Position numbers and translations under genes: made by a program. Shown here in pieces: positions 8,782-16,905 of a stretch of 64,000 nucleotides of DNA (within the stretch, counting starts at the first letter, position 1; each line of letters begins with the position of its first letter). This DNA is from Vibrio gallaecicus (GTDB lineage: Bacteria > Pseudomonadota > Gammaproteobacteria > Enterobacterales > Vibrionaceae): assembly GCF_024347495.1 (NCBI RefSeq), contig NZ_AP025491.1, positions 992,001-1,056,000 on the forward strand. Reading direction: 5' to 3'. Below the pieces are notes generated by a model. The model ran no database searches and was not told the DNA's origin. It saw only the letters and a list, made by a program, of their open reading frames with translations.

Positions 8782-8902
8782 TAACGCCGCGTTAAGTAGT
8801 GAGCAACGCGACCACTTTACCTAAACCATTGCACCATAAACACAATACTCAACCTAAACTGAGAATGCCGAGCGTTGGGAATCTGTCTTAAACGCCTTGT
8901 TA
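8782..8902 (-). repeat. attC, class A, 121 bp
   Basis: Centre reads 'gcgaccactttacc'. Almost identical to the attC at 45342-45462, which closes the duplicate of the same gene. Confidence 0.97.
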
Positions 8903-8908
8903 TACGCG

Positions 8909-9259
8909 TTACAACGGTTTAGTTAAGAAACTTTCCATTCGTTCAAACTCAACTGGTGACAAGTCACACTGAAACATATACTTGTCATTGCCTAGTGTAT
9001 GCAATTCAGCAAGGTACCCAGTAAAGTAATTATGATGATTACTCTCCCTTAAACTGATTAGACGCAATACAGTACCTGGCTTTATCGCCCATCCTGTAAC
9101 GTCTCCAGCGCGGTAGTAGAGCCAACCATCACTTCGACTTAAGTAAATTGAATGTGTAGTACGTTTTTTATAGCCTTTAGTCTTGAAAAAACACCTATAC
9201 AACGCCACTAACGGCTGAAAACCTAACTTAGTTTCTATCTGCCACTCGAATGATTCCAT
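8909..9259 (-). CDS. Hypothetical protein, 116 aa (intact copy)
   Basis: Not recognised. Basic, with YRCFFKTKGYKKRTTHSIYL, a Trp-rich centre and a helical end (SPVEFERMESFL). GGAG seven bases upstream supports ATG 9259. A second copy at 45469-45820 differs mainly by one extra A in a run of A residues and is frameshifted, so this copy is the functional version. Both copies share their attC type, showing that the cassette duplicated as a unit. Confidence 0.8.
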   Translation of the reverse strand: MESFEWQIETKLGFQPLVALYRCFFKTKGYKKRTTHSIYLSRSDGWLYYRAGDVTGWAIKPGTVLRLISLRESNHHNYFTGYLAELHTLGNDKYMFQCDLSPVEFERMESFLTKPL

Positions 9260-9283
9260 TTATGGACTCCACCATATAGCTTA

Positions 9284-9405
9284 TAACGCCGCGTTAAGTG
9301 GTGAGCAACGCAGACCACTGCACCTAAAGTATTGTGCCGTAAACACTAAGTTCAAAGCAAACTAAAAATGCCGAGCGTTGGGAATCCGTCTTAAACGCTT
9401 TGTTA
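9284..9405 (-). repeat. attC, class A2, 122 bp
   Basis: Closes the cassette that carries the putative type I toxin/antisense pair. Confidence 0.97.
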
Positions 9406-9516
9406 TGTGTAATTCGCAACACCAAGTGTTAATAACTTGCCATTGTTTTTAAAGAATTTTATCGAGTTATCCACAGCAATAGCATAAAAATAGACCACCA
9501 CCAGTTGAAAAGCTGT

Positions 9517-9545
9517 TTGCAACTTTAATTCGTGTCCGATATGAT
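9517..9545 (+). promoter_or_regulatory. Sigma-70 type promoter, + strand
   Basis: TTGCAA at 9517-9522 and TATGAT at 9540-9545, separated by exactly 17 bases, give a strong consensus-like promoter. Transcription would begin near 9552 and read a short hydrophobic ORF starting at 9632, leaving a structured leader of about 80 bases. It runs against the direction of the array. Confidence 0.7.
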
Positions 9546-9558
9546 TAAGTCCAGATAC

Positions 9559-9600
9559 AAAAAAACCACTAATGCTAACTAGTCACGTGCGCATTAGTGG
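9559..9600 (-). terminator. Rho-independent terminator, - strand
   Basis: Ten-base perfect stem (CCACTAATGC at 9566-9575 with GCATTAGTGG at 9591-9600). On the - strand it is followed directly by seven T residues (9565-9559). No - strand protein gene lies upstream in this cassette, so the terminator must end a short RNA. On the + strand the same hairpin would fold in the leader of the small ORF. Confidence 0.75.
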
Positions 9601-9620
9601 CTCATTTACCTACATAACAT
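9559..9620 (-). ncRNA. Putative antisense RNA (type I antitoxin-like)
   Basis: Inferred from a terminator with no upstream - strand gene and a possible -10 box (TATGAT on the - strand, 9631-9626) with a weak -35 (TTTCGA) 16 bases further back. The RNA would be about 60 nt and fully complementary to the leader of the + strand hydrophobic ORF, ending next to its ribosome site. That is the layout of antisense antitoxins. The 5' end is approximate. Confidence 0.45.
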
Positions 9621-9631
9621 AGGAGATCATA

Positions 9632-9706
9632 TTGCTGAACGATGTTATCGAAATAGCAATTTGCTTACTAACTCTCGTTAGTATCGCATTAAAATATCTA
9701 GGCTGA
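9632..9706 (+). CDS. 24-aa hydrophobic peptide, putative type I (TisB-like) toxin
   Basis: TTG start at 9632 with AGGAG six bases upstream (9621-9625). The peptide opens MLNDVIEIAICLL, is a single membrane-spanning helix, and ends with ALKYLG, resembling by eye the E. coli TisB layout (MNLVDIAI... VLKYLK). Such peptides insert in the inner membrane and dissipate the proton motive force. It has its own promoter on the + strand, a hairpin leader and a predicted antisense RNA. No LexA box is evident, unlike tisB. Translation is not proven. Confidence 0.55.
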   Translation: MLNDVIEIAICLLTLVSIALKYLG

Positions 9707-9800
9707 TCGTCGCCAAACAAATAGACTAGATTTCAAGATCAAAGCCATCTTAATGGATGGCTTATAAAAAATACAGAATTGATTTCCTGTGACCTACACA
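9707..9800. other. Non-coding tail of the toxin-like cassette
   Basis: Holds a hairpin around 9740-9762 (AAGCCATC with GATGGCTT) that lacks a following T run, so it is a weak terminator candidate for the + strand transcript. No gene is seen here. On the other side of the promoter, 9406-9516 also holds nothing recognisable. Confidence 0.5.
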
Positions 9801-9920
9801 TAACGCCCAATTAAGGTGTGAAGCACGCGACCACAACACTTAAATTGGACACCGTAATCACTAAACTAGAACCAAACCAAAAATGCCAAGCGTGCTGAAT
9901 CACTCTTAAATTGTTTGTTA
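9801..9920 (-). repeat. attC, class C, 120 bp
   Basis: Variant arm 'ggtgtgaagcacgcgac', shared with 55189-55308. Closes the GNAT cassette 9923-10429. Confidence 0.97.
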
Positions 9921-9922
9921 AA

Positions 9923-10429
9923 TTACAATAGTTTGAAGAAGTAAACTGTGCCTTCTAGCTCACCTGTAGCACTACGTGCGAACTGAGGAATTTGACCTGC
10001 CTCGGTATAACCAATTGAACGATATAATGAAGATGCAATGTCACCTAAACGTGTGTCGAGAACCAGCAATGACAAACCAAGTTCACAAGCTACGCTTTCC
10101 ATTAGCGACATTAGTTTTTTACTAACACCTTTTCCTCGTGCTCCCGTGTGAACCATAAGTTTTTCAACTTCCCCTCGATGTGAGCCATTAGGCTTAGAAC
10201 AAAGAGACAGTTGAACTGCACCTACAATATTTTCATTGTCATAAGCAAGAAACAGTTTTCTCGCACCCGACTTGAGGTCTGACTCTACAGATGACCAATA
10301 CAACTTTACTTCTTGTTCATCGACTGGTGTTAAGAAGCCTACAGAGGCTCCACTTTCTATACAATCAGTTAGTAACGAATTTAGCTGTTCGACTAAACCT
10401 GATGTTGTACTTACTTCCTTTATTTCCAC
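9923..10429 (-). CDS. GNAT N-acetyltransferase, 168 aa (paralogue of 56965-57471)
   Basis: GNAT core with EVEKLMVHTGARGKGVSKKLM (residues about 88-107), whose RGKG loop binds acetyl-CoA, and the later motif B region SSLYRSIGYTEAG. GTG start at 10429 is placed by alignment with its paralogue, which starts at the equivalent GTG. The paralogue 46 kb away is clearly related but diverged at many positions, so this is an older duplication than the near-identical pairs. Substrate unknown. Confidence 0.92.
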   Translation of the reverse strand: MEIKEVSTTSGLVEQLNSLLTDCIESGASVGFLTPVDEQEVKLYWSSVESDLKSGARKLFLAYDNENIVGAVQLSLCSKPNGSHRGEVEKLMVHTGARGKGVSKKLMSLMESVACELGLSLLVLDTRLGDIASSLYRSIGYTEAGQIPQFARSATGELEGTVYFFKLL

Positions 10430-10447
10430 GAAACTTTCCTTGTAATT

Positions 10448-10569
10448 TAACGCCGCGTTAAGTAGTGAGCAACGCCACCACCCTACCTAAAACCTTGCCA
10501 CCTTAAACACTAAAGCTGACCCAAACTGAAAATGCCAAGCGTTGGGAATCTGTCTTAAACGCTTTGTTA
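10448..10569 (-). repeat. attC, class A, 122 bp
   Basis: Closes ORF-less repeat cassette copy 2. Confidence 0.97.
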
Positions 10570-11014
10570 GTTTGCTTACATGATGCAGCCAAATTTTAGC
10601 GCCAAGGTGCTGAATTGGTTATAAAACTACTGGCTTTGACCGAGAATGTAAAACTGAAAACTACGGAACTCAAATTCAACCAACAAAATGCACTTAGCTA
10701 AGAAGCGACATGCGATAAACAGCCACAGTTTGAAGCGTTTTAGCTGACAAAGGATTCATTCGACCAACCTGACAGCCAAGTGCGACAAAGCCACTATTTT
10801 ACGGATTAACCACCAAGAAAAAAAAGCCGCGCGAGATTCACTAGGTGACCAAAGTTACTGATGCGGAGAAATGAATAACGTTGAACTCAAAGAGCCGAAA
10901 AACACTCTACGCGCAATGAGATTTGGTTGCACAACTTTCGAAAAGCGAACAGATGTAAAGCATAGAAACCAGACTAGGCTCTTTGACCCAAAACGCTTTT
11001 CTACTATTGCAAAC
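10570..11014 (-). repeat. ORF-less repeat cassette, copy 2 of 16
   Basis: 445 bp with the family's GTTTGC/GCAAAC ends. Interrupted by stops in all frames; no usable ORF on either strand. Confidence 0.92.
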
Positions 11015-11133
11015 TAACGCCCAATTAAGTAGCTGACAACGCTACCGATATACTCAAACTTAACACCGTAATCACTAAAGCTAAACTGAACTGGAAATAC
11101 CAAGCGTTGGCAGTCTGCTTAAATTGCTTGTTA
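11015..11133 (-). repeat. attC, class B, 119 bp
   Basis: Carries 'ctaccgatatactc', shared with 20637-20755. Closes the transglutaminase-like cassette. Confidence 0.97.
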
Positions 11134-11147
11134 TATGTGTTCTGCGC

Positions 11148-12026
11148 CTACAGTGAAGCATATAGCTCACTTAGTGTCGGAAACTTCGAGCAATCCCAAC
11201 CGCTTGGAAGTTTTATTTCCTTACACGACTCAACTACCTTAAGAGCTTTAGAGCTCTCCGAAGAACAACTAACATCTGAAAGTTCATCGAGCAGAGTTAA
11301 TTCATACTCTCCAGAAATAGGGCTGATGAATTTAGGCAATATGCCCCACCCGGTATCCCACGTATGCATTTCAAATTTTGATAATGCATACAAGTCTCGA
11401 ATAAGGCTACCCTTGATAAACGGTAATCCTTTGAAATCCCGAAAACCAAAATTGTCAGCCGACTCCAAGTTTTCACGGCATAACTTCCAAGCCTGCCCAG
11501 CCACTATAAAGTTTGATGATGGTACATCACACGGGTCAAATTCAAACTTCAATATTTGATGATGAATGTCGTCAAGCTGAGCATCAGCCGCTACCCACCC
11601 CTTCCCTTTATCCCAATACTCACAAACCCAGTGATCTTCGAAATGATTTTGAACTAAATAAGTCGCAAATCCACTCCTTAGTCGGGCAGGAACTCCTTTT
11701 GACCTCAAAATAGAGCAAACCAATAGTGAAAAGTCTCTACAAATACTTACAACTCTATGGCTTGGTTTCTTGAACACATGGGAAGGTTCGCCTGATTTCA
11801 ATATTGCTAAAGAGACTAAATCTTTAGCATATCGAGTTTGCATTTCTGTAAGTTTTTTTGAGGGGTCAACCTCGACACCATAGTGTTCAAGCCAATATGA
11901 ATGAATAAGGTTGCCTTGAACAAATTTACATATACCCGCAATATCATCAGGCACTTCACTGATATCTAGTAGATTATTAGGGAGCTCTGTAAACTCCGTA
12001 TTTTCTATATAGTCGTTGACAACCAT
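11148..12026 (-). CDS. Transglutaminase-like domain protein, 292 aa
   Basis: The papain-like transglutaminase core is visible: CRDFSLLVCSILRSKGVPAR with Cys96 as candidate nucleophile, DHWVCEYW with His132, and VAADAQLD with Asp148, the expected Cys-His-Asp order. Such domains act as proteases or amide-forming or amide-hydrolysing enzymes; the substrate is unknown. No signal peptide, so probably cytoplasmic. One of the largest single genes in the array. ATG 12026 chosen; AAAGG lies some distance upstream. Confidence 0.88.
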   Translation of the reverse strand: MVVNDYIENTEFTELPNNLLDISEVPDDIAGICKFVQGNLIHSYWLEHYGVEVDPSKKLTEMQTRYAKDLVSLAILKSGEPSHVFKKPSHRVVSICRDFSLLVCSILRSKGVPARLRSGFATYLVQNHFEDHWVCEYWDKGKGWVAADAQLDDIHHQILKFEFDPCDVPSSNFIVAGQAWKLCRENLESADNFGFRDFKGLPFIKGSLIRDLYALSKFEMHTWDTGWGILPKFISPISGEYELTLLDELSDVSCSSESSKALKVVESCKEIKLPSGWDCSKFPTLSELYASL

Positions 12027-12066
12027 TTATTTTTACAACCTTTGTGGAAATACCCACTAATACATA

Positions 12067-12185
12067 TAACGCCCAATTAAGTAGCTGACAACGCTACCAA
12101 TACTCTCAAACTTACCACCGAAATCACTGAAGCTAAACCGAGTTAAAAATGCCAAGCGTTGGCAGTCTGCTTAAATTGCTTGTTA
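12067..12185 (-). repeat. attC, class B, 119 bp
   Basis: Closes the cassette of 12183-12584 and supplies its stop. Confidence 0.97.
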
Positions 12186-12584
12186 TACGAGTGTTGCCTT
12201 CAGTGCCGCAGCTTGTTGTTCAAATACCCCATTGTCAGATTCGGAGTAAGACTTAGCTACATTTACCCATTGAACTCCTGTTTCATCAATATGGCGAAAC
12301 TCAATTTGTAATGCATATTTTGAACAACGAAGTAGACCAAATATAAGCCCTACAATCGTTAAAGTAACAACTAAAGCTTGCAACCAAAAAGGTGTACTCT
12401 CAAGAGTGGCGATTGCGAGCCAAACTGCTCCTGAAAAAACAAATAGCCAAAATATTATTTGCCCCAGATTATCGAGCAAACCGAGCTCCTTAACTCTCGC
12501 ATTGTTAATTTTTGATAAAGGATATGAATCTTTTTTGAAGCTAAACTCTTCTTGGCTTAGTCTAAAATCTGTTTCCTTGTACAT
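12183..12584 (-). CDS. DUF6232-like membrane protein, 133 aa
   Basis: N-terminal soluble part with YPLSKINNARVK, two adjacent membrane helices (about residues 39-82), then a soluble strand-rich tail (IEFRHIDETGVQWVNVAKS). This order resembles DUF6232 proteins of unknown function. GGAG six to seven bases before ATG 12584. The product at 59649-60020 has a similar order of parts but little sequence identity. Confidence 0.7.
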   Translation of the reverse strand: MYKETDFRLSQEEFSFKKDSYPLSKINNARVKELGLLDNLGQIIFWLFVFSGAVWLAIATLESTPFWLQALVVTLTIVGLIFGLLRCSKYALQIEFRHIDETGVQWVNVAKSYSESDNGVFEQQAAALKATLV

Positions 12585-12601
12585 TATTTACTCCATTCGT
12601 A

Positions 12602-12721
12602 TAACGCTTTGCTAAGTGGCTGATAACGTACACTCAACTAAAAGCAACGCGCCTTAAAACACAAAACCCAATTGGAACTGAAAATGCCAAGCGTTAGCAG
12701 TCCGTCTTTAGCAATTTGTTA
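12602..12721 (-). repeat. attC, singleton class, 120 bp
   Basis: R' arm 'taacgctttgctaagtggctgataacg' differs from class A, yet it closes a member of the repeat cassette family, whose other members mostly carry class A sites. Confidence 0.95.
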
Positions 12722-13165
12722 GTTTGCCTACCATGACCAAATTGAGACTAAGTGCCAAGGTGCTGAATTGGTTACAAAACTACTGGCTTTGGATGCCAAT
12801 GTAAAACTGAAAACTACGGAACTCAAACTCAACCAACAAAATGCACTTGGATAAGAAGCGACATGCGATAAACAGCCACAGTTTGAAGCATTTTAGCTGA
12901 CAAAGGATTCATTCGACCAACCTGACAACCAAGTGCGACAAAGCCACTATTTACGGATTAACCACCAAGAAAAAGAAACAGCGCGAGAAGCACTAAGCGA
13001 CCAAAATTACTGATGTGGAGAAATGAATAACGTTGAACTCAAAGAGCCGAAAAACTCCCTACGCGCGATGAGATTTGGTTGCACAACTTTCGAAAATCGA
13101 ACAGGTGTAAAGTATAGAAACTAGACTAGGCTCTTTGACTATAAACGCTTTCTACTTTTGCAAAC
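12722..13165 (-). repeat. ORF-less repeat cassette, copy 3 of 16
   Basis: First 40 bases diverge from the family (gtttgcctaccatgacc), the remainder matches. Attached to an unusual attC at 12602-12721, so the left end may have been exchanged. Confidence 0.9.
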
Positions 13166-13286
13166 TAACGCCGCGTTAAGTAGTGAGCAACGCCACCACC
13201 CTACCTAAAACCTTGCCACCTTAAACACTAAAGCTGACCCAAACAAAAATGCCAAGCGTTGGGAATCTGTCTTAAACGCTTTGTTA
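13166..13286 (-). repeat. attC, class A, 121 bp
   Basis: Closes repeat cassette copy 4; slightly shortened centre (cccaaacaaaaatg). Confidence 0.96.
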
Positions 13287-13730
13287 GTTTGCTTACATGA
13301 TGCAGCCAAGATTTAGTGCCAAGATGCTGAATTGGTTACAAAACTACTGGCTTTGACCGACAATGTAAAACTGAAAACTACGGAACTCAAGCCTAGCCAA
13401 CAAAACACACTTGGCTAAGAAGCGACATGCGACAAACAACCACAGTTTGAAGCACCTTAGCTGGCAGAGGATTCGTTCGACCAACCTGACAACCAAGTGC
13501 GACAAGCTACTATTTAACGGATTAACCACCAAGCAAAAGAAGCCGCGCGAGATTCACTAAGTGACCAAAGTTACTGATGCGGAGAAATGAATAACGTTGA
13601 ACTCAAAGAGCCGAAAAACACCCTACGCACGATGAGATTTGGTTGCACAACTTTCGAAAAAAGAGCAGGTGTAAAGCACAGAAACAGGACTAGGCTTTTT
13701 GACCATAAACGCTTTTCTACTTTTGCAAAC
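13287..13730 (-). repeat. ORF-less repeat cassette, copy 4 of 16
   Basis: Directly adjoins copy 3, separated only by an attC. A 62-codon open frame exists on the - strand here (13532-13344) but is closed in other copies and looks accidental. Confidence 0.92.
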
Positions 13731-13851
13731 TAACGCCGCGTTAAGTGGTGAGCAACGCTACCACCTTACCTAAACCATTGTGCCGTAAACACTAAAACCA
13801 AAGCAAACCGAAAATGCCGAGCGTTGGGAATCCGTCTTAAACGCTTTGTTA
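13731..13851 (-). repeat. attC, class A2, 121 bp
   Basis: Closes the GNAT cassette 13849-14298 and carries its stop. Confidence 0.97.
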
Positions 13852-14298
13852 TGCCTGTAGTTTCAAGAAGTAATGATACGCCCCTGACTCTCGCTCATAA
13901 CCCAAAGACTCATACAGTTTTTGAGCATTTACGTTACTCTCTGCCGTTTCCAAAGCAAGACCCTTTACTTCGGTTTCTAGCCCCATATCTTTCGCTGCAT
14001 TCATAAGTTTCTTAGCCACACCCATCCGTCTAGCTATATCAGCAACAAACAAGTCGTTGAGAACCCAAGTCCTAGCAGCAGAAACCGAAGAAAAGCTTGG
14101 GTACAGCTGCGTAAAGCCTAAACCATTACCTTCATCATCAAGTGCTAAAAATATCACTGATTCATTATTGTTAATGCGTGATTGAATGAATTCACGGGCA
14201 ACATCGGGGTTACTTTCTTGACCATAAAATACTCGATATGAATCAAAGAGAGGTGAAATAACATCTAAATTATCGATTTTTGCTTTTACTATTTCCAT
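13849..14298 (-). CDS. GNAT N-acetyltransferase, 149 aa
   Basis: Starts MEIVKAKIDNLDVISPLFDSYR and contains LNDLFVADIARRMGVAKKLM, the GNAT strand-4/CoA loop, then ALETAESNVNAQKLYESLGY, a standard motif B ending. Length is typical. ATG 14298 is used because the open frame further upstream only translates the attC. Stop codon in attC R''. Sits between runs of repeat cassettes. Confidence 0.92.
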   Translation of the reverse strand: MEIVKAKIDNLDVISPLFDSYRVFYGQESNPDVAREFIQSRINNNESVIFLALDDEGNGLGFTQLYPSFSSVSAARTWVLNDLFVADIARRMGVAKKLMNAAKDMGLETEVKGLALETAESNVNAQKLYESLGYERESGAYHYFLKLQA

Positions 14299-14328
14299 GT
14301 ATAAAGTCCATTTTTTTGTAGAAAGGCA

Positions 14329-14450
14329 TAACGCCGCGTTAAGTAGTGAGCAACGCCTGTCACCTAACCTAAGCCATTGCACCGTAAACACCAAAACTGA
14401 CTTGAACTAAAAATGCCGAGCGTTGGGAATCTGTCTTAAACGCTTTGTTA
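14329..14450 (-). repeat. attC, class A, 122 bp
   Basis: Closes repeat cassette copy 5. Confidence 0.97.
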
Positions 14451-14896
14451 GTTTGCTTACATGATGCAGCCAAAGTTTAGTGCCAAGGTGCTGAATTGGT
14501 TACAAAACTACTGGCTTTGAACACTAATGTAAAATTGAAAACTACGGAACTTAAACCCAGATAACAAAGCGCACTTGGCTAAGAAGCGACATGCGCTGCA
14601 CAACCACAGTTTGAAGCGTTTTAGCTGACAAAGGATTCATTCGAAAAACCTGACAACCAAGTGCAACAAAGCCACTATTTAACAGATTAACTACCAAGAA
14701 AAAGAAGCCGCGCGAGATTCACTAAGTAACCAAAGTTACTGATGCGGAGAAATGAATAACGTTGAACTCAAAGAGCCGAAAAGCACCCTACGCGCACTGA
14801 TGATTTGGTTGCACAACTTTCGGAAAACGAACAGGTGTAAAGCACAGAAACTAGACTAGGCTCTTTGACCATAAACGCTTTTCTACTTTTGCAAAC
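14451..14896 (-). repeat. ORF-less repeat cassette, copy 5 of 16
   Basis: Carries the 'cgcactgatgatttgg' variant of the right part, which is one base longer than the 'cgcgatgagatttgg' variant and shifts any reading frame across it. Confidence 0.92.
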
Positions 14897-15017
14897 TAAC
14901 GCCGTGTTAAGCAGTGAGCAACGCCCACCAAACTCAAGACAACATATCATAATCACTACACTAAAACTTGATACCCAAAGTCGCAAGCGTTGGGAATCTG
15001 TCTTGAACACTTTGTTA
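14897..15017 (-). repeat. attC, variant of class A, 121 bp
   Basis: Arms 'gccgtgttaagcagtg' and 'tcttgaacac'; the complementary changes keep the stem paired. Closes the divergent repeat copy 6. Confidence 0.95.
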
Positions 15018-15415
15018 GTTTGCCACCTCGGTGAAGCCAAAGTTAAGCACCAAGGTGCTGAATTGGTTACAAAACTACTGGCTTTGAACGCCAATGTAAA
15101 ACTGAAAACTACGGAACTAAAGCCCAACCCAAAAACGAACTTGGCTAAGAAGACTTTCGTTGAACTTAACGACCACCAGCACAGAGATTCAAAGCTTTTC
15201 GATAGTATTTCAAAACAAAAGAAACAGCCTCAAAGAACTTTGAGGACTGAACCTTACTGACGCGAAAGAAATGAATAACACGGAAGCTAATTAGCCGTGA
15301 AACTGGCTACGTGCGATGTGAATTTCGATGACAAGTATTTGGGAACTACCAGGTGAATTGCAAGAACGTAGATCTAAGCTTTTAGACCACAAATGCTTTT
15401 CTACCCTTTGCAAAC
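15018..15415 (-). repeat. ORF-less repeat cassette, copy 6 of 16 (divergent)
   Basis: 398 bp. The left third (caaggtgctgaattgg onward) matches the family; the rest has drifted strongly but keeps the GCAAAC end. On the + strand a frame stays open from the attC through KVKHQGAELVTKLLALNA to a stop at 15258-15260, whereas other copies are interrupted. It may therefore preserve part of an ancestral + strand gene. Confidence 0.8.
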
Positions 15416-15537
15416 TAACGCCGCGTTAAGTAGTGAGCAACGCCACCACCCTACCTAAAACCTTGCCACCTTAAACACTAAAGCTGACCCAAACTGAAAA
15501 TGCCAAGCGTTGGGAATCTGTCTTAAACGCTTTGTTA
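15416..15537 (-). repeat. attC, class A, 122 bp
   Basis: Closes repeat cassette copy 7. Confidence 0.97.
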
Positions 15538-15984
15538 GTTTGCTTACATGATGAAGCCAAAGTTTAGCGCCAAGGTGCTGAATTATTTACAAAAACTACT
15601 GGCTTTGAACACCAATGTAAAACTGGAAACTACAGAACTCTAACCCAGACAACAAAACGAACTTGGCTAAGAAGCGACATGCGCTGCACGACCACAGTTT
15701 GAAGTACTTTGGCTAACAAAGGATTCATTCGACCAACCTGACAACCAAGTGCGACAAAACCACTACTTTGCGAGTTAATCACCTAGAAAAAGAAGCCGCG
15801 CGGGATGCACTAGGCAACCAAAGTTACTGATGCGGAGAAGTGAATAACGTTGAACTCAAAGAGCCGAAAAACACCCCACGCGCACTGATAATTTGGCTGC
15901 ACAACTTTCGGAAAACGAACCGGTGTAAAGCACAGAAACCAGACTAAGCTCTTTGACCAAAAACGCTTTTCTACTTTTGCAAAC
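15538..15984 (-). repeat. ORF-less repeat cassette, copy 7 of 16
   Basis: 447 bp; 'gcgttgaact' region and 'cgcactgataatttggctg' variant at right. Third consecutive repeat cassette (14.45-15.98 kb). Confidence 0.92.
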
Positions 15985-16104
15985 TAACGCCCTGTTAAGG
16001 TGTGAGCAACGCAATACCAAAGCCGCCGCATACCACCTTCAACACTAAACGCAACGCATAGTGAAAATGCCACGCGTTGCAAATCACTCTTAAACAGATT
16101 GTTA
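15985..16104 (-). repeat. attC, class D, 120 bp
   Basis: Arms 'cctgttaaggtg' and 'ctcttaaacag'; central cgcatagtgaaaatg. Closes the cassette 16113-16748. Confidence 0.97.
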
Positions 16105-16112
16105 TACAGCGG

Positions 16113-16748
16113 TTACTGCCAATGCTGTTTTTCAAGCCATGTGCAAAACACCTCTATTGCATCTATTGCTTGATTAAAGTTACTTTCATCAACATGAACA
16201 CGAACCCAGTTAAACCCTGCATTTACCTTTGGTACATCAGCAGATTTTACAAATACATGAGATTGAAACTTATCTAGATCTCGTTTTAGGTGGGTTACTG
16301 AATTTGAGGTAATGTCCTCACTATGTTGCGTTCTATTGCGGGCTAAGACTAGCTGTTCAAGCACATCAACATCTATTGGGCATTGAGTAAAATCCACGCC
16401 ATGAGAAGCTATTCCGTCTTTCAATGCATGAAACCAACCTTTGTTTCCTTTTCTTGAAACGGCTTCAACACCTTTAGGGGCTTCTTGACGATCAAGCCAC
16501 CCATTCATGTATAGTTGCAATGCTGATGATAGCATCGACAAAGAAGCCAAACCGACAGCTTCAATGCCATCTTGAGCTTGAATCCATTCATAAATATATT
16601 GAGGCTCACCAGACTCATCATATGTTGGAACATATGGTTCTTGTTCATTTTCTATGAGGCTTATGATTGATTTGAAAGGCTTGACTCCCTCTGAATAAAA
16701 GAAACGAGCAAATTTCAGCCTTTCGTCTGTAAATACATGTATATCCAA
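16113..16748 (-). CDS. Hypothetical HEPN-like protein, 211 aa
   Basis: Helical, with LVLARNRTQHSEDI at about residue 135: the RNRTQH segment fits the RX4-6H motif of HEPN ribonuclease folds. HEPN proteins often cut RNA in toxin-antitoxin or antiphage systems; no partner gene is present here, so activity is inference. TTG start at 16748 follows AGGAG at a good distance. Two other proteins in the window carry similar motifs (36068-36787, 47257-48105). Confidence 0.7.
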   Translation of the reverse strand: MDIHVFTDERLKFARFFYSEGVKPFKSIISLIENEQEPYVPTYDESGEPQYIYEWIQAQDGIEAVGLASLSMLSSALQLYMNGWLDRQEAPKGVEAVSRKGNKGWFHALKDGIASHGVDFTQCPIDVDVLEQLVLARNRTQHSEDITSNSVTHLKRDLDKFQSHVFVKSADVPKVNAGFNWVRVHVDESNFNQAIDAIEVFCTWLEKQHWQ

Positions 16749-16773
16749 AGATTACTCCTAATTCGTAGCTGTA

Positions 16774-16864
16774 TAACGCCGCATTAAGGTGTGAGCGACG
16801 CTTGGCTATACTTGAGCGAAGCGAAAACGCCAAGCGTTGTGAATCACTCTTAAATGCTTTGTTA
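16774..16864 (-). repeat. attC, class E (short), 91 bp
   Basis: Short site with a compact hairpin built on 'cttggc...gccaag' and a 'gcgaagcgaaaa' tip. Closes the cassette 16906-17568. Confidence 0.96.
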
Positions 16865-16905
16865 TATGCGTTTAACTTGGCATCTAAACTGTAACAACGA
16901 AATAT

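Noticed and set aside
11107..11559. 150-codon + strand frame
   Set aside because: Lies antisense to the well-supported transglutaminase-like gene and has no ribosome site or recognisable content.
14768..15127. 119-codon - strand frame across an attC and two repeat cassettes
   Set aside because: Crosses an attC, is not open in other copies of the repeat, and has no start signals.
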